This document shows, in pieces, positions 7,639 through 16,021 of a stretch of DNA of 64,000 bases; the first letter of the stretch is position 1; the number at the start of each line of letters is the position of its first letter. The notes beneath the pieces are model-generated. The model did not search any database and had not been told where the DNA came from. It saw only the letters and a list, made by a program, of their open reading frames with translations. The position numbers were made by a program, and so were the translations under genes. This DNA is from Salinimicrobium terrae DSM 17865 (GTDB lineage Bacteria > Bacteroidota > Bacteroidia > Flavobacteriales > Flavobacteriaceae): positions 124,001 through 188,000 of the forward strand of contig NZ_AUKI01000016.1 in NCBI RefSeq assembly GCF_000424665.1, written 5' to 3'.

Positions 7639-8979
7639 ATGGCCAAAATCCTTTTAGTTGAAGATGATGTCGCATTTTGCACTATGCTTAAAACTTTCCT
7701 TGTAAAAAAAGATTGTGAAGTAGATGCAGTTTACACGGCAACAGAAGCGCTCAATCTAGTGTCAAAAAATAAATATGATGTAGTAATAAGCGATGTTCGC
7801 CTGCCCGATAAGGAAGGCCTGGAAATTTTGCAGGCTGTTAATCAAAAGGGGGAAAAAACGGGAGTGATCATGATGACCAGTTATGCCGAAATTAGCATGG
7901 CTGTAAATGCCATTAAAGAAGGTGCACTGGATTACATAGCTAAACCATTTCACCCCGAGGTTATCATGAAGGCTATCAATGACGCCCTGGAAAGCCCGGA
8001 CATTCCAAAAAGGTCGGGAGTTAAAAAAATTGAAACTTCTTCTTCACAGGATACTTACATAAAAGGAGGTAGTGAAGCCTCGGCAAAATTGAATAACTAT
8101 ATCGACCTGGTAGCCCCTACCAATATGTCTGTTCTTATTATGGGCGAAAGTGGAACAGGAAAGGAACAAATTGCAAAAAGTATTCATCAACAAAGCAAAC
8201 GTGGTGCTGCACCCTTTGTAGCTGTGGATTGTGGAGCAATTCCCCGGGAACTTGCCTCCAGCGAATTTTTCGGTCATGTTAAAGGTTCATTTACGGGTGC
8301 GGTGACAAATAAAACCGGTCATTTTGAGGCTGCAAATGGAGGTACTTTATTTCTTGATGAGATAGGTAACCTAAATTATGAACTGCAGGTGCAATTACTA
8401 CGGGCTCTACAGGAGCGCAAGATCAAACCTGTGGGTAGCAATGAAGAAATTCGTGTAAACATAAGGGTAATAGCTGCCACGAACGAAGATCTTTTTGAAG
8501 CTGTCAAAAAAGGCGATTTTCGAGAAGATCTCTATCATCGTCTCAATGAGTTTTCGGTAAAGGTGCCATCTCTCAAGGAGCGCAAAGAAGACCTGATGAT
8601 TTTTGCCAATTACTTCCTCGATAGTGCTAATGAAGAGCTTGAAAAAGATATTTCAGGTTTTTCCGATAAAACCATTTCAGCTTTTAAAAAGTACAGTTGG
8701 CCAGGAAATCTCCGGGAATTGAAAAACGTGGTGAAACGTGCTGTTTTACTTTCCGAAGGGGAATATATATCTTCTTCCTGCTTACCTTCAGAAGTACTTG
8801 CCGCAGAAGATAAGCCCGAAGAACATGATTACAGTCTTTTTAAAAACAGGAACGAGCAAGAAATGATTCTGGATGCTCTGGAAAAAACCCATGGGAACAA
8901 AAGTAAGGCGGCGAAACTTCTTTCCATTGACAGAAAGACCCTGTACAATAAACTGAAACAGTACGGGATTAACCTGTAA
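7639..8979 (+). CDS. NtrC-family sigma-54-dependent response regulator
   Basis: A three-domain, 446-residue transcription activator. The receiver (1-120) has the phospho-acceptor Asp52 in 'VISDVRLPDKEG'. The AAA+ domain (about 145-375) has Walker A 'GESGTGKE' (169-176), Walker B 'GGTLFLDEIG' (234-243) and 'GSFTGA' (216-221) in place of GAFTGA, the loop that touches sigma-54. The C-terminal Fis-type helix-turn-helix is 'NKSKAAKLLSIDRKTLYNKL'. The Ala-to-Ser change in the loop occurs in some active members. It faces the hybrid kinase gene tail to tail, with the ends overlapping by 11 bases, which suggests the two may work as a pair. Confidence 0.95.
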   Translation: MAKILLVEDDVAFCTMLKTFLVKKDCEVDAVYTATEALNLVSKNKYDVVISDVRLPDKEGLEILQAVNQKGEKTGVIMMTSYAEISMAVNAIKEGALDYIAKPFHPEVIMKAINDALESPDIPKRSGVKKIETSSSQDTYIKGGSEASAKLNNYIDLVAPTNMSVLIMGESGTGKEQIAKSIHQQSKRGAAPFVAVDCGAIPRELASSEFFGHVKGSFTGAVTNKTGHFEAANGGTLFLDEIGNLNYELQVQLLRALQERKIKPVGSNEEIRVNIRVIAATNEDLFEAVKKGDFREDLYHRLNEFSVKVPSLKERKEDLMIFANYFLDSANEELEKDISGFSDKTISAFKKYSWPGNLRELKNVVKRAVLLSEGEYISSSCLPSEVLAAEDKPEEHDYSLFKNRNEQEMILDALEKTHGNKSKAAKLLSIDRKTLYNKLKQYGINL

Positions 8980-11383
8980 TCTCTTCCTGAAGACTTTCCA
9001 AAAGCTCATTTATCTCTTTGGCCAGGGAGGGAACATCTACGTTCTTGTTTTCTTCTCCATTAAGATTCTCCAGGATAACCAGTTTTTCTACCAAAAATGG
9101 TACCTGCAACTGCCGAAACATTGGCAACATTTTATGAGCAACGGCAGAGATCTGAACTCTTTGACCTTTTTGATCGGCCATTTGAAGTGCGAGCAGGTTG
9201 GACCGGGTACTCTCAATAAATGCAGTTAAAATAGCATCCATAGCCTGCGGGTCTTCTCCTGCAAAATTCATAATTTCATCAAGGGTATAACCCTTACCCG
9301 AATAATTGTGAAAAGAAATGGGTGGGACTTCTGGTTTGATCTCCAGGTGTAGTAGGTCCCCAATGATTTGAAGTAACTCCTGAGAGGAGTAAGGTTTTAA
9401 AAGACTACCATTAAATCCTTTTTTAAGATAATCTGCTGCATTTACATCTGGTTGACCGGAAAGGGCAATAACAGGAAGTTCCTGTGTGGCTGGATCTTTC
9501 CTTATTTTACTAAGAAGTTCAAAACCGTCCATCCTGGGCATTTGTATATCCGTAAGTACCAGGTTTGGCGGAGAAGCCTTAATTTTTTCCAGGGCTTCTT
9601 TGCCGTCTTGAGCGGTACTATACGACATGCCGGCATTACGTATTAATTCTTTTAGTAATCCCAGTTGTGCCGGTTCATCATCAACTATAAGAACTATAAT
9701 TCCCGCAGGATCTTTAACGATTAAACTTTTTTCAGGGACTATCTGTTCGTGGTTAGCGGCATATTCTATTGGAATTTCAAGTAAGAAGGTGCTACCCTCT
9801 CCCGGCTCGCTTTCCAAACTAATTCTTCCTTCTAAGAGATCTGTAAGTTTTTTACTTATAGCCAGTCCCAGACCGGTGCCACCATACCGTTTTTCTATGC
9901 TGCTGTCTTCCTGTGAAAATTCTTCAAAGACTTTTTCTTTTTGTTTTTGTGAGATCCCAATTCCCGTGTCCTTTACTTCAATACACAAAATGGGATTATT
10001 TTTCGCTTGCCGAATCCAGGCCTTCACTTCTACACTTCCCTGGGGAGTAAACTTGCAGGCATTGTTCACCAGGTTAGTGAGGATTTGCTTAAGTCGAAAA
10101 GGATCTGTGATCACCGGGCGGTCCAACTCGGGTGCAATATTTACGCGCACCTCTACTTCCCTTGGTTTTTCAGGTGGGACGGCATTTTCTACAGTTTCTT
10201 CAATGAGATTTTTGGGGTTAAAAGCGAGTTCTTCAATAGACATTTTTCCGGCTTCTAATCTCGAGATGTCCAGCAAATCATTTACAAGGCGCAGAAGATA
10301 ATCTGATGATCTTTTAAGTTGCCGAAGGTACCTGTTCTGGGATTTATTAAGTCCACTTTTTTCAAGCAGTCCGGTGTAACCGATTACGGTATTTAACGGA
10401 GACCTTAGATCATGTGTGACGGTATTCATAAATTGTTCACGGCTGGAGAGCAAAGATTCTGCATAGGTTTTGGCTGCCTCAAGTTCCTGCCTGTATTGCT
10501 GACTCTTCGAAACATCCTTTACTACCAGGAAGACAAAGGTTAAAATGACCAGAAGGCTCGCAATTCCCAGGAACAGGATGATCCTGGAAGTATCTTCTAC
10601 AGTATCCTGCCAGGCTTCAACCTGAGTCATTGATGCCATTCGTTCTTCAGCCTCCAAAGTACTTAGGAGGATTCTTAGCCTGTTGTTAAGTTGGATTTCA
10701 TTGGCCAATAATTGATCCTCTTTATCCTTCAATTCCTGCCGGTAAAGTCTCTCTTGTGTTTCCAGTTGTCCTAAAACTGATTTGACGGAATTCACCAAAG
10801 AGTCAATTGTTATCCCCGGCGGATCAGGATTTTGTTCATTGGAATACTCTAAAAGTTTTATGAGTAGTTGCCGCTGGTGGGGCTGAAGATCCTTAAAACG
10901 CTGGTCATAATTTCGGCTTTCAAAAGTTTCGTCTACTCGTTGTAATTCTGAAAGGACCCGGGCGTAATAACTATCTGTTTCCCCACGGGCACGCAGTTCC
11001 AGCAATTCCTCCAGGTTATCTGTCTTTTGGCTTAGAAGCATGTTTATGCTGTCTATCTCCCGGTCGAGAGAACTGTCTGTACGGTAATTCTGAAGAGAGG
11101 CGAGGCTGAGTTTGATTGAATCAATCTTAGCGTTGTAGGTATCTAGGCCTTCCAGGGTTCCGGTTTGAATAAGCTGCCTGCTAAGACTTTCAGCTTCATA
11201 AAGTTTTGTGGCAGCTTCACCTACCAGCAGGAGCTTTTGATTACCGGTATTACTTCTTTCAGTTAAACTTGTGTAGCCGGTGACTTGACCATATATGAAC
11301 CAAATGGCCAACCCCATTAAAGTTGCCAGAATGATGTAACCGGCAAAGACTGTGAATGTTATGGATGCCTTTTTCTTAGCCAT
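8969..11383 (-). CDS. Hybrid sensor histidine kinase with receiver and HPt domains
   Basis: An inner-membrane phosphorelay kinase of 804 residues. A membrane helix (about 10-30), a helical extracytoplasmic sensor region (31-266) and a second helix (267-289) lead to the HisKA domain with His324 in 'VTHDLRSPLNTVIGY'. The ATPase domain has the N box 'NLVNNACKF' (437-445) and G boxes 'DTGIGIS' and 'GGTGLGLAISK'. A receiver follows with Asp612 in 'LVLTDIQMPRMDG', then a C-terminal HPt-like domain with His750 in 'AVAHKM'. A full His-Asp-His relay is therefore present; the final acceptor could be the NtrC-type regulator whose 3' end it overlaps. The signal is unknown. Confidence 0.93.
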   Translation of the reverse strand: MAKKKASITFTVFAGYIILATLMGLAIWFIYGQVTGYTSLTERSNTGNQKLLLVGEAATKLYEAESLSRQLIQTGTLEGLDTYNAKIDSIKLSLASLQNYRTDSSLDREIDSINMLLSQKTDNLEELLELRARGETDSYYARVLSELQRVDETFESRNYDQRFKDLQPHQRQLLIKLLEYSNEQNPDPPGITIDSLVNSVKSVLGQLETQERLYRQELKDKEDQLLANEIQLNNRLRILLSTLEAEERMASMTQVEAWQDTVEDTSRIILFLGIASLLVILTFVFLVVKDVSKSQQYRQELEAAKTYAESLLSSREQFMNTVTHDLRSPLNTVIGYTGLLEKSGLNKSQNRYLRQLKRSSDYLLRLVNDLLDISRLEAGKMSIEELAFNPKNLIEETVENAVPPEKPREVEVRVNIAPELDRPVITDPFRLKQILTNLVNNACKFTPQGSVEVKAWIRQAKNNPILCIEVKDTGIGISQKQKEKVFEEFSQEDSSIEKRYGGTGLGLAISKKLTDLLEGRISLESEPGEGSTFLLEIPIEYAANHEQIVPEKSLIVKDPAGIIVLIVDDEPAQLGLLKELIRNAGMSYSTAQDGKEALEKIKASPPNLVLTDIQMPRMDGFELLSKIRKDPATQELPVIALSGQPDVNAADYLKKGFNGSLLKPYSSQELLQIIGDLLHLEIKPEVPPISFHNYSGKGYTLDEIMNFAGEDPQAMDAILTAFIESTRSNLLALQMADQKGQRVQISAVAHKMLPMFRQLQVPFLVEKLVILENLNGEENKNVDVPSLAKEINELLESLQEEITG

Positions 11384-11460
11384 GATTTCTCCGAAAGTAT
11401 AAAATTAAAAGCTTTCTTTTCTAAACTTTCAAAAATTAGGTTAAATCAAAAAAAAGCATT

Positions 11461-11468
11461 TACCTTTG
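11461..11468 (+). promoter_or_regulatory. -7 box upstream of the riboswitch
   Basis: TACCTTTG matches TAnnTTTG exactly. A start site a few bases downstream would place the riboswitch at the very 5' end of the mRNA; the box touches the 5' arm of the possible P1 stem. Confidence 0.5.
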
Positions 11469-11575
11469 CGCCGTCTCAAAGGGGTGCTAAGTCTTGCGGA
11501 AGCAGGAGGAAGCTGAGATCATACCCAAAGAACCTGGGCAGGTAATGCTGCCAAGGGATAGGCGCAAGGTGCGCC
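11466..11575 (+). promoter_or_regulatory. TPP (thiamine pyrophosphate) riboswitch
   Basis: The conserved thi-element blocks are present in order: GGGGTGC (11481-11487), a variable stem, CTGAGATCATACCC (11513-11526), GAACCTG (11530-11536), and GGTAATGCTGCCAAGGGAT (11541-11559). TTGCGCC (11466-11472) could pair with GGCGCAA (11561-11567) as an extended P1. The latter also forms a local hairpin with GCGCC at 11571-11575, a possible alternative fold. The 3' border is uncertain. Bound TPP is expected to switch off the downstream TonB receptor gene, probably through the terminator at 11591. Confidence 0.92.
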
Positions 11576-11590
11576 GTGCAAGTATCGTAC

Positions 11591-11624
11591 TCCTGTTAAC
11601 CAATTGTGGTTTTCAGGATTTTTT
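11591..11624 (+). terminator. Attenuator terminator between riboswitch and TonB receptor
   Basis: TCCTGTTAACCA pairs with TGGTTTTCAGGA (ten pairs, with a central TT/TT mismatch) around ATTG, followed by TTTTTT. It lies 55 bp before the receptor ATG and 16 bp after the riboswitch core, where a transcription-attenuation hairpin should be. Confidence 0.75.
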
Positions 11625-11679
11625 AATTTATAACAACAAGAATAACAGCCCCTTTTATTCGTAACATTTTTAATTACGA

Positions 11680-14037
11680 ATGAAACACGTCTTCTTAATT
11701 TTCAGTTTTTTTCTTGCCGCAGTTACCGGTTTTTCACAGGAATTTCAAGTTTCGGGAACAGTCACAGACGGCAACACTCCTCTCGAAGGTGTGCTTGTAA
11801 AAGTGGAAGGGATTTCCCTGTACACTCTAACTTCAGCAACAGGAGAGTATTCCCTTAGCCTGGAGGAGGGAATTCACAATCTTATTTTTTCCTTCGGAAA
11901 TAAAAAACGTATCCGTATTGATCTTTCCGAAGATATGGTGCTCAATGTAGACATGAGCGATGCAGAAGAAGTTCTCGATGAGGTATTTCTTTCTGCGGTC
12001 AGGGTTTCTGCCAATTCGCCAATCACCTACAGCAATTTGTCTAATGAGGAGATCGAGGATCGCAACCTGGGGCAGGATATTCCAAGCCTTATGCAGTACA
12101 TGCCGGGTGTGGTGACTACCAGTGATGCCGGTGCGGGAATTGGCTACAGCAGTATTAGAGTGCGAGGTACCGAAGCTCGAGGAATAAATGTCACCATTAA
12201 CGGAATTCCCTATAATGATGCGGAGAGCCAGGGAACCTTTTGGGTGAATCTAGGAGATTTTGCATCTTCTGTAGAAAACCTGCAGCTGCAAAGAGGTGTG
12301 GGTACTTCCACCAATGGAGCCGGAGCTTTTGGTGCCAGCATCAACCTCCTTACAGACAGGTACAGCTATGAACCTTCCGCAGAAATTGCCAATAGCTTTG
12401 GTTCGTATAATACCCGAAAACACACCGTTAAATTTAGCACAGGATTGTTTGATGATCACTGGGAATTCAATGGAAGAGCTTCAGTGATTAAAAGTGACGG
12501 CTATATTGATCGTGCGTCAACAGATCTTAAATCTTATTTTTTCCAGGGTTCTTATGTGGGTGAGACAACACTTGTAAAGGCCCTTACCTTTGGAGGTAGT
12601 GAGGTTACTTACCAGGCATGGGATGGAATTGATGCAGATCAATTAGAGGAAAATAGGAGGTTCAATCCTGCAGGAGCTTATGAGGATGATGAAGGAAATC
12701 TTAAATTTTATGACAATCATGTTGATGATTATAAGCAGGACCATTTCCAGTTGCTCTGGAATGAGCGTTATGGCAGTGGCTGGTCTTCAAACATCGCTTT
12801 GCATTATACTTATGGACGAGGCTTCTACGAATCTTATCGCGCCGGGGAAGATCTTGTAGAATACAACCTTCAACCCTTTACTGCCAATGGAGAAGAGATC
12901 ACAGAGAGCGATCTAATCACGAAAAAGTGGCTTGTGAACGATTTTTACGGCACTACTTTTAACGTGCAGTATACCAATGAAAACGTGGAAGTAATTGCTG
13001 GTGGTGCCTGGAACAATTACGAAGGAGACCATTTTGGAGAAGTGATCTTTACCCGGTTTGCACCCAGTCTTCCTTTACACCGGTATTATGACAACAAGGG
13101 TCAAAAAAGTGACTTTAATATTTTTGGAAAGGTAACTTATGCAGTTACCAATGATTTGGCTTTGTATGGGGACTTGCAGTTAAGAAGAATACATTACGAA
13201 GTAGACGGTTTTGAGGAAGAAAATGTACCGTTCATAGTAGATGATACTCATACCTTTTTCAATCCCAAGGCGGGGTTAACTTACGAATTTTCTGAAGCCA
13301 GCCGCCTGTACTTTTCTTTTGCCAGGGCTCACAGAGAACCTAACCGTACAGATTATGAAGCAGGAGATCCTGAACCCGAAGAATTAAATGATTACGAGTT
13401 AGGCTGGAGATTAACATCCAGCATACTGCAGCTGAACTCTAACCTGTATTACATGGATTACCGCAATCAACTGGTGTTGACAGGAGAGTTAAATGATGTG
13501 GGGGCTCCTATTAGGAGGAACAGTGGAAATAGTTACAGGCTGGGGCTTGAACTTGATGCTGTTGTGAGGCTACATTCAAAATTCAGCTGGAGACCTAATA
13601 TTGCAATAAGCCGAAACAAGAATGATGAATGGTTCGCTAGCTGGGACGGAGAGCTGCGCAGCTTCGGAAAAACTGATATTTCCTACTCTCCCGGGATCAT
13701 TGCCGGAAATATTCTGGAATACCGCCCCATTGCTGGATTGGAGATTAAATTTCTTACAAAATACATAGGGGAGCAGTATATGAGCAATTTGGAGAACGAG
13801 GCATCTTTACTGGAAGACTATTTTATTAATGACTTTAATCTTCAATATACCTGGAGGAAAGCTCCTCTGTTTAAAGAGGTTGTATTCACAGGACTTATCA
13901 ACAATATCTTAAGCGAAGAATATGTGTCGAACGGCTATTATTACACCTATGATTACGAAGGAATAACTTATGATGGCGCGGGATATTATCCACAGGCTAC
14001 ACGAAACTTCCTGGTGGGAATGACTTTAAGATTTTAA
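11680..14037 (+). CDS. TonB-dependent outer-membrane receptor, probably for thiamine or a precursor
   Basis: A 785-residue outer-membrane gated porin. Its signal peptide ('MKHVFLIFSFFLAAVTGFSQ') is followed by a carboxypeptidase-regulatory-like domain (about 24-95, 'VSGTVTDGNTPLEGVLVKVE'), a plug (about 110-235: 'LMQYMPGVVTT', 'SIRVRGTEARGINVTINGIP', 'GTSTNGAGAFGASINLLTD') and a 22-strand-type barrel ending in 'FLVGMTLRF' with the terminal Phe. No SusD partner follows. The substrate is inferred from the TPP riboswitch and attenuator directly upstream; TPP-regulated receptors of this type are known in Bacteroidota thiamine regulons. The PnuC operon 5 kb upstream could supply the inner-membrane step. 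Confidence 0.9.
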   Translation: MKHVFLIFSFFLAAVTGFSQEFQVSGTVTDGNTPLEGVLVKVEGISLYTLTSATGEYSLSLEEGIHNLIFSFGNKKRIRIDLSEDMVLNVDMSDAEEVLDEVFLSAVRVSANSPITYSNLSNEEIEDRNLGQDIPSLMQYMPGVVTTSDAGAGIGYSSIRVRGTEARGINVTINGIPYNDAESQGTFWVNLGDFASSVENLQLQRGVGTSTNGAGAFGASINLLTDRYSYEPSAEIANSFGSYNTRKHTVKFSTGLFDDHWEFNGRASVIKSDGYIDRASTDLKSYFFQGSYVGETTLVKALTFGGSEVTYQAWDGIDADQLEENRRFNPAGAYEDDEGNLKFYDNHVDDYKQDHFQLLWNERYGSGWSSNIALHYTYGRGFYESYRAGEDLVEYNLQPFTANGEEITESDLITKKWLVNDFYGTTFNVQYTNENVEVIAGGAWNNYEGDHFGEVIFTRFAPSLPLHRYYDNKGQKSDFNIFGKVTYAVTNDLALYGDLQLRRIHYEVDGFEEENVPFIVDDTHTFFNPKAGLTYEFSEASRLYFSFARAHREPNRTDYEAGDPEPEELNDYELGWRLTSSILQLNSNLYYMDYRNQLVLTGELNDVGAPIRRNSGNSYRLGLELDAVVRLHSKFSWRPNIAISRNKNDEWFASWDGELRSFGKTDISYSPGIIAGNILEYRPIAGLEIKFLTKYIGEQYMSNLENEASLLEDYFINDFNLQYTWRKAPLFKEVVFTGLINNILSEEYVSNGYYYTYDYEGITYDGAGYYPQATRNFLVGMTLRF

Positions 14038-14054
14038 AAGAGAATACTATCAAA

Positions 14055-14091
14055 AAAAGGCATTTTTAGAAATCTCTCCAAAATGCCTTTT
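14055..14091. terminator. Bidirectional terminator between TonB receptor and lipoprotein
   Basis: AAAAGGCATTTT pairs with AAAATGCCTTTT across a loop, with A/T runs on both sides. The arms contain half-sites of the dispersed ATGCCATTTTT-type motif. Confidence 0.75.
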
Positions 14092-14095
14092 ATTA

Positions 14096-14524
14096 TTAAT
14101 TCGAGATCTGGAGTACACTACCTGTTCTCTCTGCGCGATAAGGCTTCAGCATATATTCTCCGGTACCGGCAATTTGTTCTCCTGTAATTATTGTATAAAT
14201 ATTTCCGTCGCCGCAGGAACAAGTCGCTTCTGTGCCATTCACAATAAGAATTGAACAAGGTTGGGGGATATGATTTGGGTCTGTAAGCTCATAAGCCAGG
14301 TACTGGTCATTATTGAGGTTGAAGATCACGATCCCGTTGATGCCATAATTGCGGGTGACGAATTTATTTCCGGGAAAATTAAGCTGATTGTATTCGGGGA
14401 GACTCAGGTCAAACTGTATCGAAAAATTGAGGTGTGGCAAATATGGATTTTGTCTTATCTCATTATCAGAAGAACATCCAAAGAAGATGAAAAAGAGGGG
14501 GGAAAGCAGGGAAAGACGCTTCAT
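14096..14524 (-). CDS. Rieske-fold-like lipoprotein without iron-sulfur ligands
   Basis: A 142-residue predicted lipoprotein; 'MKRLSLLSPLFFIFFGCSSD' gives a lipobox Cys. The ATG at 14524 is preferred over a TTG 15 bases upstream. The C-terminal half resembles the Rieske/NirD fold of flavobacterial lipoproteins ('YLAYELTDPNHIPQPCSILI', 'EATCSCGDGNIYTIITGEQI', 'GEYMLKPYRAERTG'). The CxH...CxxH ligand pairs are absent, so no Fe-S centre is expected. It probably sits in the outer or inner membrane facing the periplasm. Function unknown. Confidence 0.6.
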   Translation of the reverse strand: MKRLSLLSPLFFIFFGCSSDNEIRQNPYLPHLNFSIQFDLSLPEYNQLNFPGNKFVTRNYGINGIVIFNLNNDQYLAYELTDPNHIPQPCSILIVNGTEATCSCGDGNIYTIITGEQIAGTGEYMLKPYRAERTGSVLQISN

Positions 14525-14578
14525 TAATGGTTTTTTCAAAGCTACGGGATTATAATTGTTCTGGATATTTTAATTTCT

Positions 14579-14586
14579 TATATTTG
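14579..14586 (+). promoter_or_regulatory. greA promoter (-33/-7)
   Basis: TATATTTG is an exact TAnnTTTG box. A TTG at 14556-14558 lies 20 bp upstream, the expected Bacteroidota spacing. The greA ATG follows 54 bp later. Confidence 0.6.
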
Positions 14587-14640
14587 TTACAAATCCCGTC
14601 GACGAATGGGATTTTTTCTATTTATATAAACGACGAAGTT

Positions 14641-15117
14641 ATGAGTAAAGTATCATATTATTCCGCAGAAGGCCTTAAAAAACTTAGAGACGAACTTAAT
14701 CAGTTGAAGGATGTTGAACGGCCAAAAGCCTCACAGGCAATTGCCGAGGCACGTGACAAAGGAGATCTGAGTGAAAACGCGGAGTATGATGCAGCCAAGG
14801 AGGCTCAAGGTCTCCTTGAGATGAAAATTGCAAAGATGGAAGAGATATATGCCAATGCAAGATTAATTGATGAGTCGCAGTTGGATACTTCTAAGGCTTT
14901 AGTGCATTCTACCGTTAAGATCAGGAATCTTACTAACAAGGCTGAAGTGAAATACAAGCTGGTAGCACAAAGTGAAGCCGATCTCAAGTCGGGGAAAATA
15001 TCTGTAGACAGCCCTATAGGAAAAGGTCTGCTTGGGAAAAAAGTTGGAGAGATTGCCGAAGTGGAGGTGCCTTCCGGGACTATGAAATTTGAGATCCTGG
15101 AGATCACAAGGGAGTAA
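14641..15117 (+). CDS. greA: Transcription elongation factor GreA
   Basis: Restarts backtracked RNA polymerase by stimulating transcript cleavage in the secondary channel. The 158-residue protein has the N-terminal coiled coil with the acidic tip ('LRDELNQLKDVERP', 'EARDKGDLSENAEYDAAKEA', about 14-55) and the C-terminal FKBP-like domain ('VDSPIGKGLLGKKVGE', 'EVPSGTMKFEILEI'). The ATG at 14641 was chosen over an in-frame start 114 bases upstream because the promoter lies between them and MSKVSYYSAEGLKKL fits the family. Confidence 0.96.
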   Translation: MSKVSYYSAEGLKKLRDELNQLKDVERPKASQAIAEARDKGDLSENAEYDAAKEAQGLLEMKIAKMEEIYANARLIDESQLDTSKALVHSTVKIRNLTNKAEVKYKLVAQSEADLKSGKISVDSPIGKGLLGKKVGEIAEVEVPSGTMKFEILEITRE

Positions 15118-15125
15118 GACCTTCC

Positions 15126-15140
15126 AAAAATGACATTTTT
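15126..15140. repeat. Dispersed palindrome AAAAATG-N-CATTTTT, exact copy
   Basis: A perfect 7+1+7 palindrome with centre A, 8 bp after the greA stop and just before the terminator. Confidence 0.7.
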
Positions 15141-15143
15141 AAG

Positions 15144-15168
15144 ATCCTTTCTTCGGAAAGGATTTTTT
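15144..15168 (+). terminator. greA terminator
   Basis: ATCCTTTC and GAAAGGAT form a perfect 8-bp stem with a stable TTCG tetraloop, followed by a T run. Confidence 0.88.
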
Positions 15169-15221
15169 ATGCTTAAGAATTATCCTTAAAATCTTAACTT
15201 GTTACTTTAAAACCCTAAAAT

Positions 15222-15611
15222 ATGCCAACAATTTTTACAAAGATCGTGAACGGAGAAATTCCTGCGTATAAGGTTGCAGAAACCGATAAATTTTTAGCTT
15301 TTCTCGATGTGCGGCCGAATGTCAAAGGTCACACTCTCTGTATCCCAAAAGAAGAGGTGAATAAAATTTTTGACCTTGATGAGGAGACATATATGGGCCT
15401 TATGGCTTTCTCCCGAAAGGTGGCTAAAGGAATAGAAAAAGCTATTCCCTGCAAGCGCGTAGGAATGGCTGTGGTTGGGTTGGAAGTACCGCACGTGCAC
15501 GTACATCTTATTCCGCTTAATCATATGGGTGACATGAATTTTGCTCAAAGTGTTTCTTTGAGTGAAGAAGAATTCCGGCAGATTGCAGAGGACATAAAAA
15601 ATAACATCTAG
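15222..15611 (+). CDS. HIT family hydrolase
   Basis: A 129-residue histidine-triad nucleotide-binding protein of the Hint branch, which hydrolyses AMP-linked phosphoramidates or similar adenylates. The catalytic 'HVHVHLIPL' (His91, 93, 95) and the N-terminal 'IFTKIVNGEIPAYKV' are clear. Its stop overlaps the GTG start of the thioesterase by one base, so the two share an mRNA. Confidence 0.93.
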   Translation: MPTIFTKIVNGEIPAYKVAETDKFLAFLDVRPNVKGHTLCIPKEEVNKIFDLDEETYMGLMAFSRKVAKGIEKAIPCKRVGMAVVGLEVPHVHVHLIPLNHMGDMNFAQSVSLSEEEFRQIAEDIKNNI

Positions 15612-16021
15612 TGGATCTTTCAGAATACAAACTTTCTCTTGAGCTTCGCATCGACTTTAGTGATCTCGATATGTACCGGCACGTGAACAACCTAACATTT
15701 ATCAGGTTTTTGCAGTCAGGCAGGGTCAATTTTTGGGAAGCTACCGGGCTGGGCAAAATTTTCTCTGAATCAAACAAAGGAGCAATTCTGGTTTCTACCC
15801 ATTGCGACTTCAAGAAATCCCTTTTTTATCCCGGTACAGCTATAGTAAAAACTAAACTGGCCTATATCAAGAACAGTAGTTTTGGTCTTGACCAGTTGAT
15901 CCTGAATGAAAATGGAGAAGTATGTGCAGAAGGCAGGGATATAGCCGTTTTTTTCGACTTTTCTGAAGATAAGGCGCTGCCAATTCCTCCCGAACTAAAA
16001 AGAGTTATGCAGCAGTTTTAG
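15611..16021 (+). CDS. Hotdog-fold acyl-CoA thioesterase (4HBT family)
   Basis: A 136-residue single hotdog domain that should hydrolyse an acyl-CoA thioester. 'RIDFSDLDMYRHVNN' (about 13-27) contains the family's catalytic Asp and the HVNN motif. A GTG start overlapping the HIT stop is used because the family N-terminus begins right there and no ATG fits. Its last 17 bases overlap the convergent kinase gene. Substrate not evident. Confidence 0.85.
   Translation: MDLSEYKLSLELRIDFSDLDMYRHVNNLTFIRFLQSGRVNFWEATGLGKIFSESNKGAILVSTHCDFKKSLFYPGTAIVKTKLAYIKNSSFGLDQLILNENGEVCAEGRDIAVFFDFSEDKALPIPPELKRVMQQF

Noticed and set aside
9627-10301. 224-codon plus-strand frame inside the hybrid kinase gene
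   Set aside because: Ser/Phe-rich low-complexity translation opposite the conserved HisKA/ATPase region; a shadow frame.
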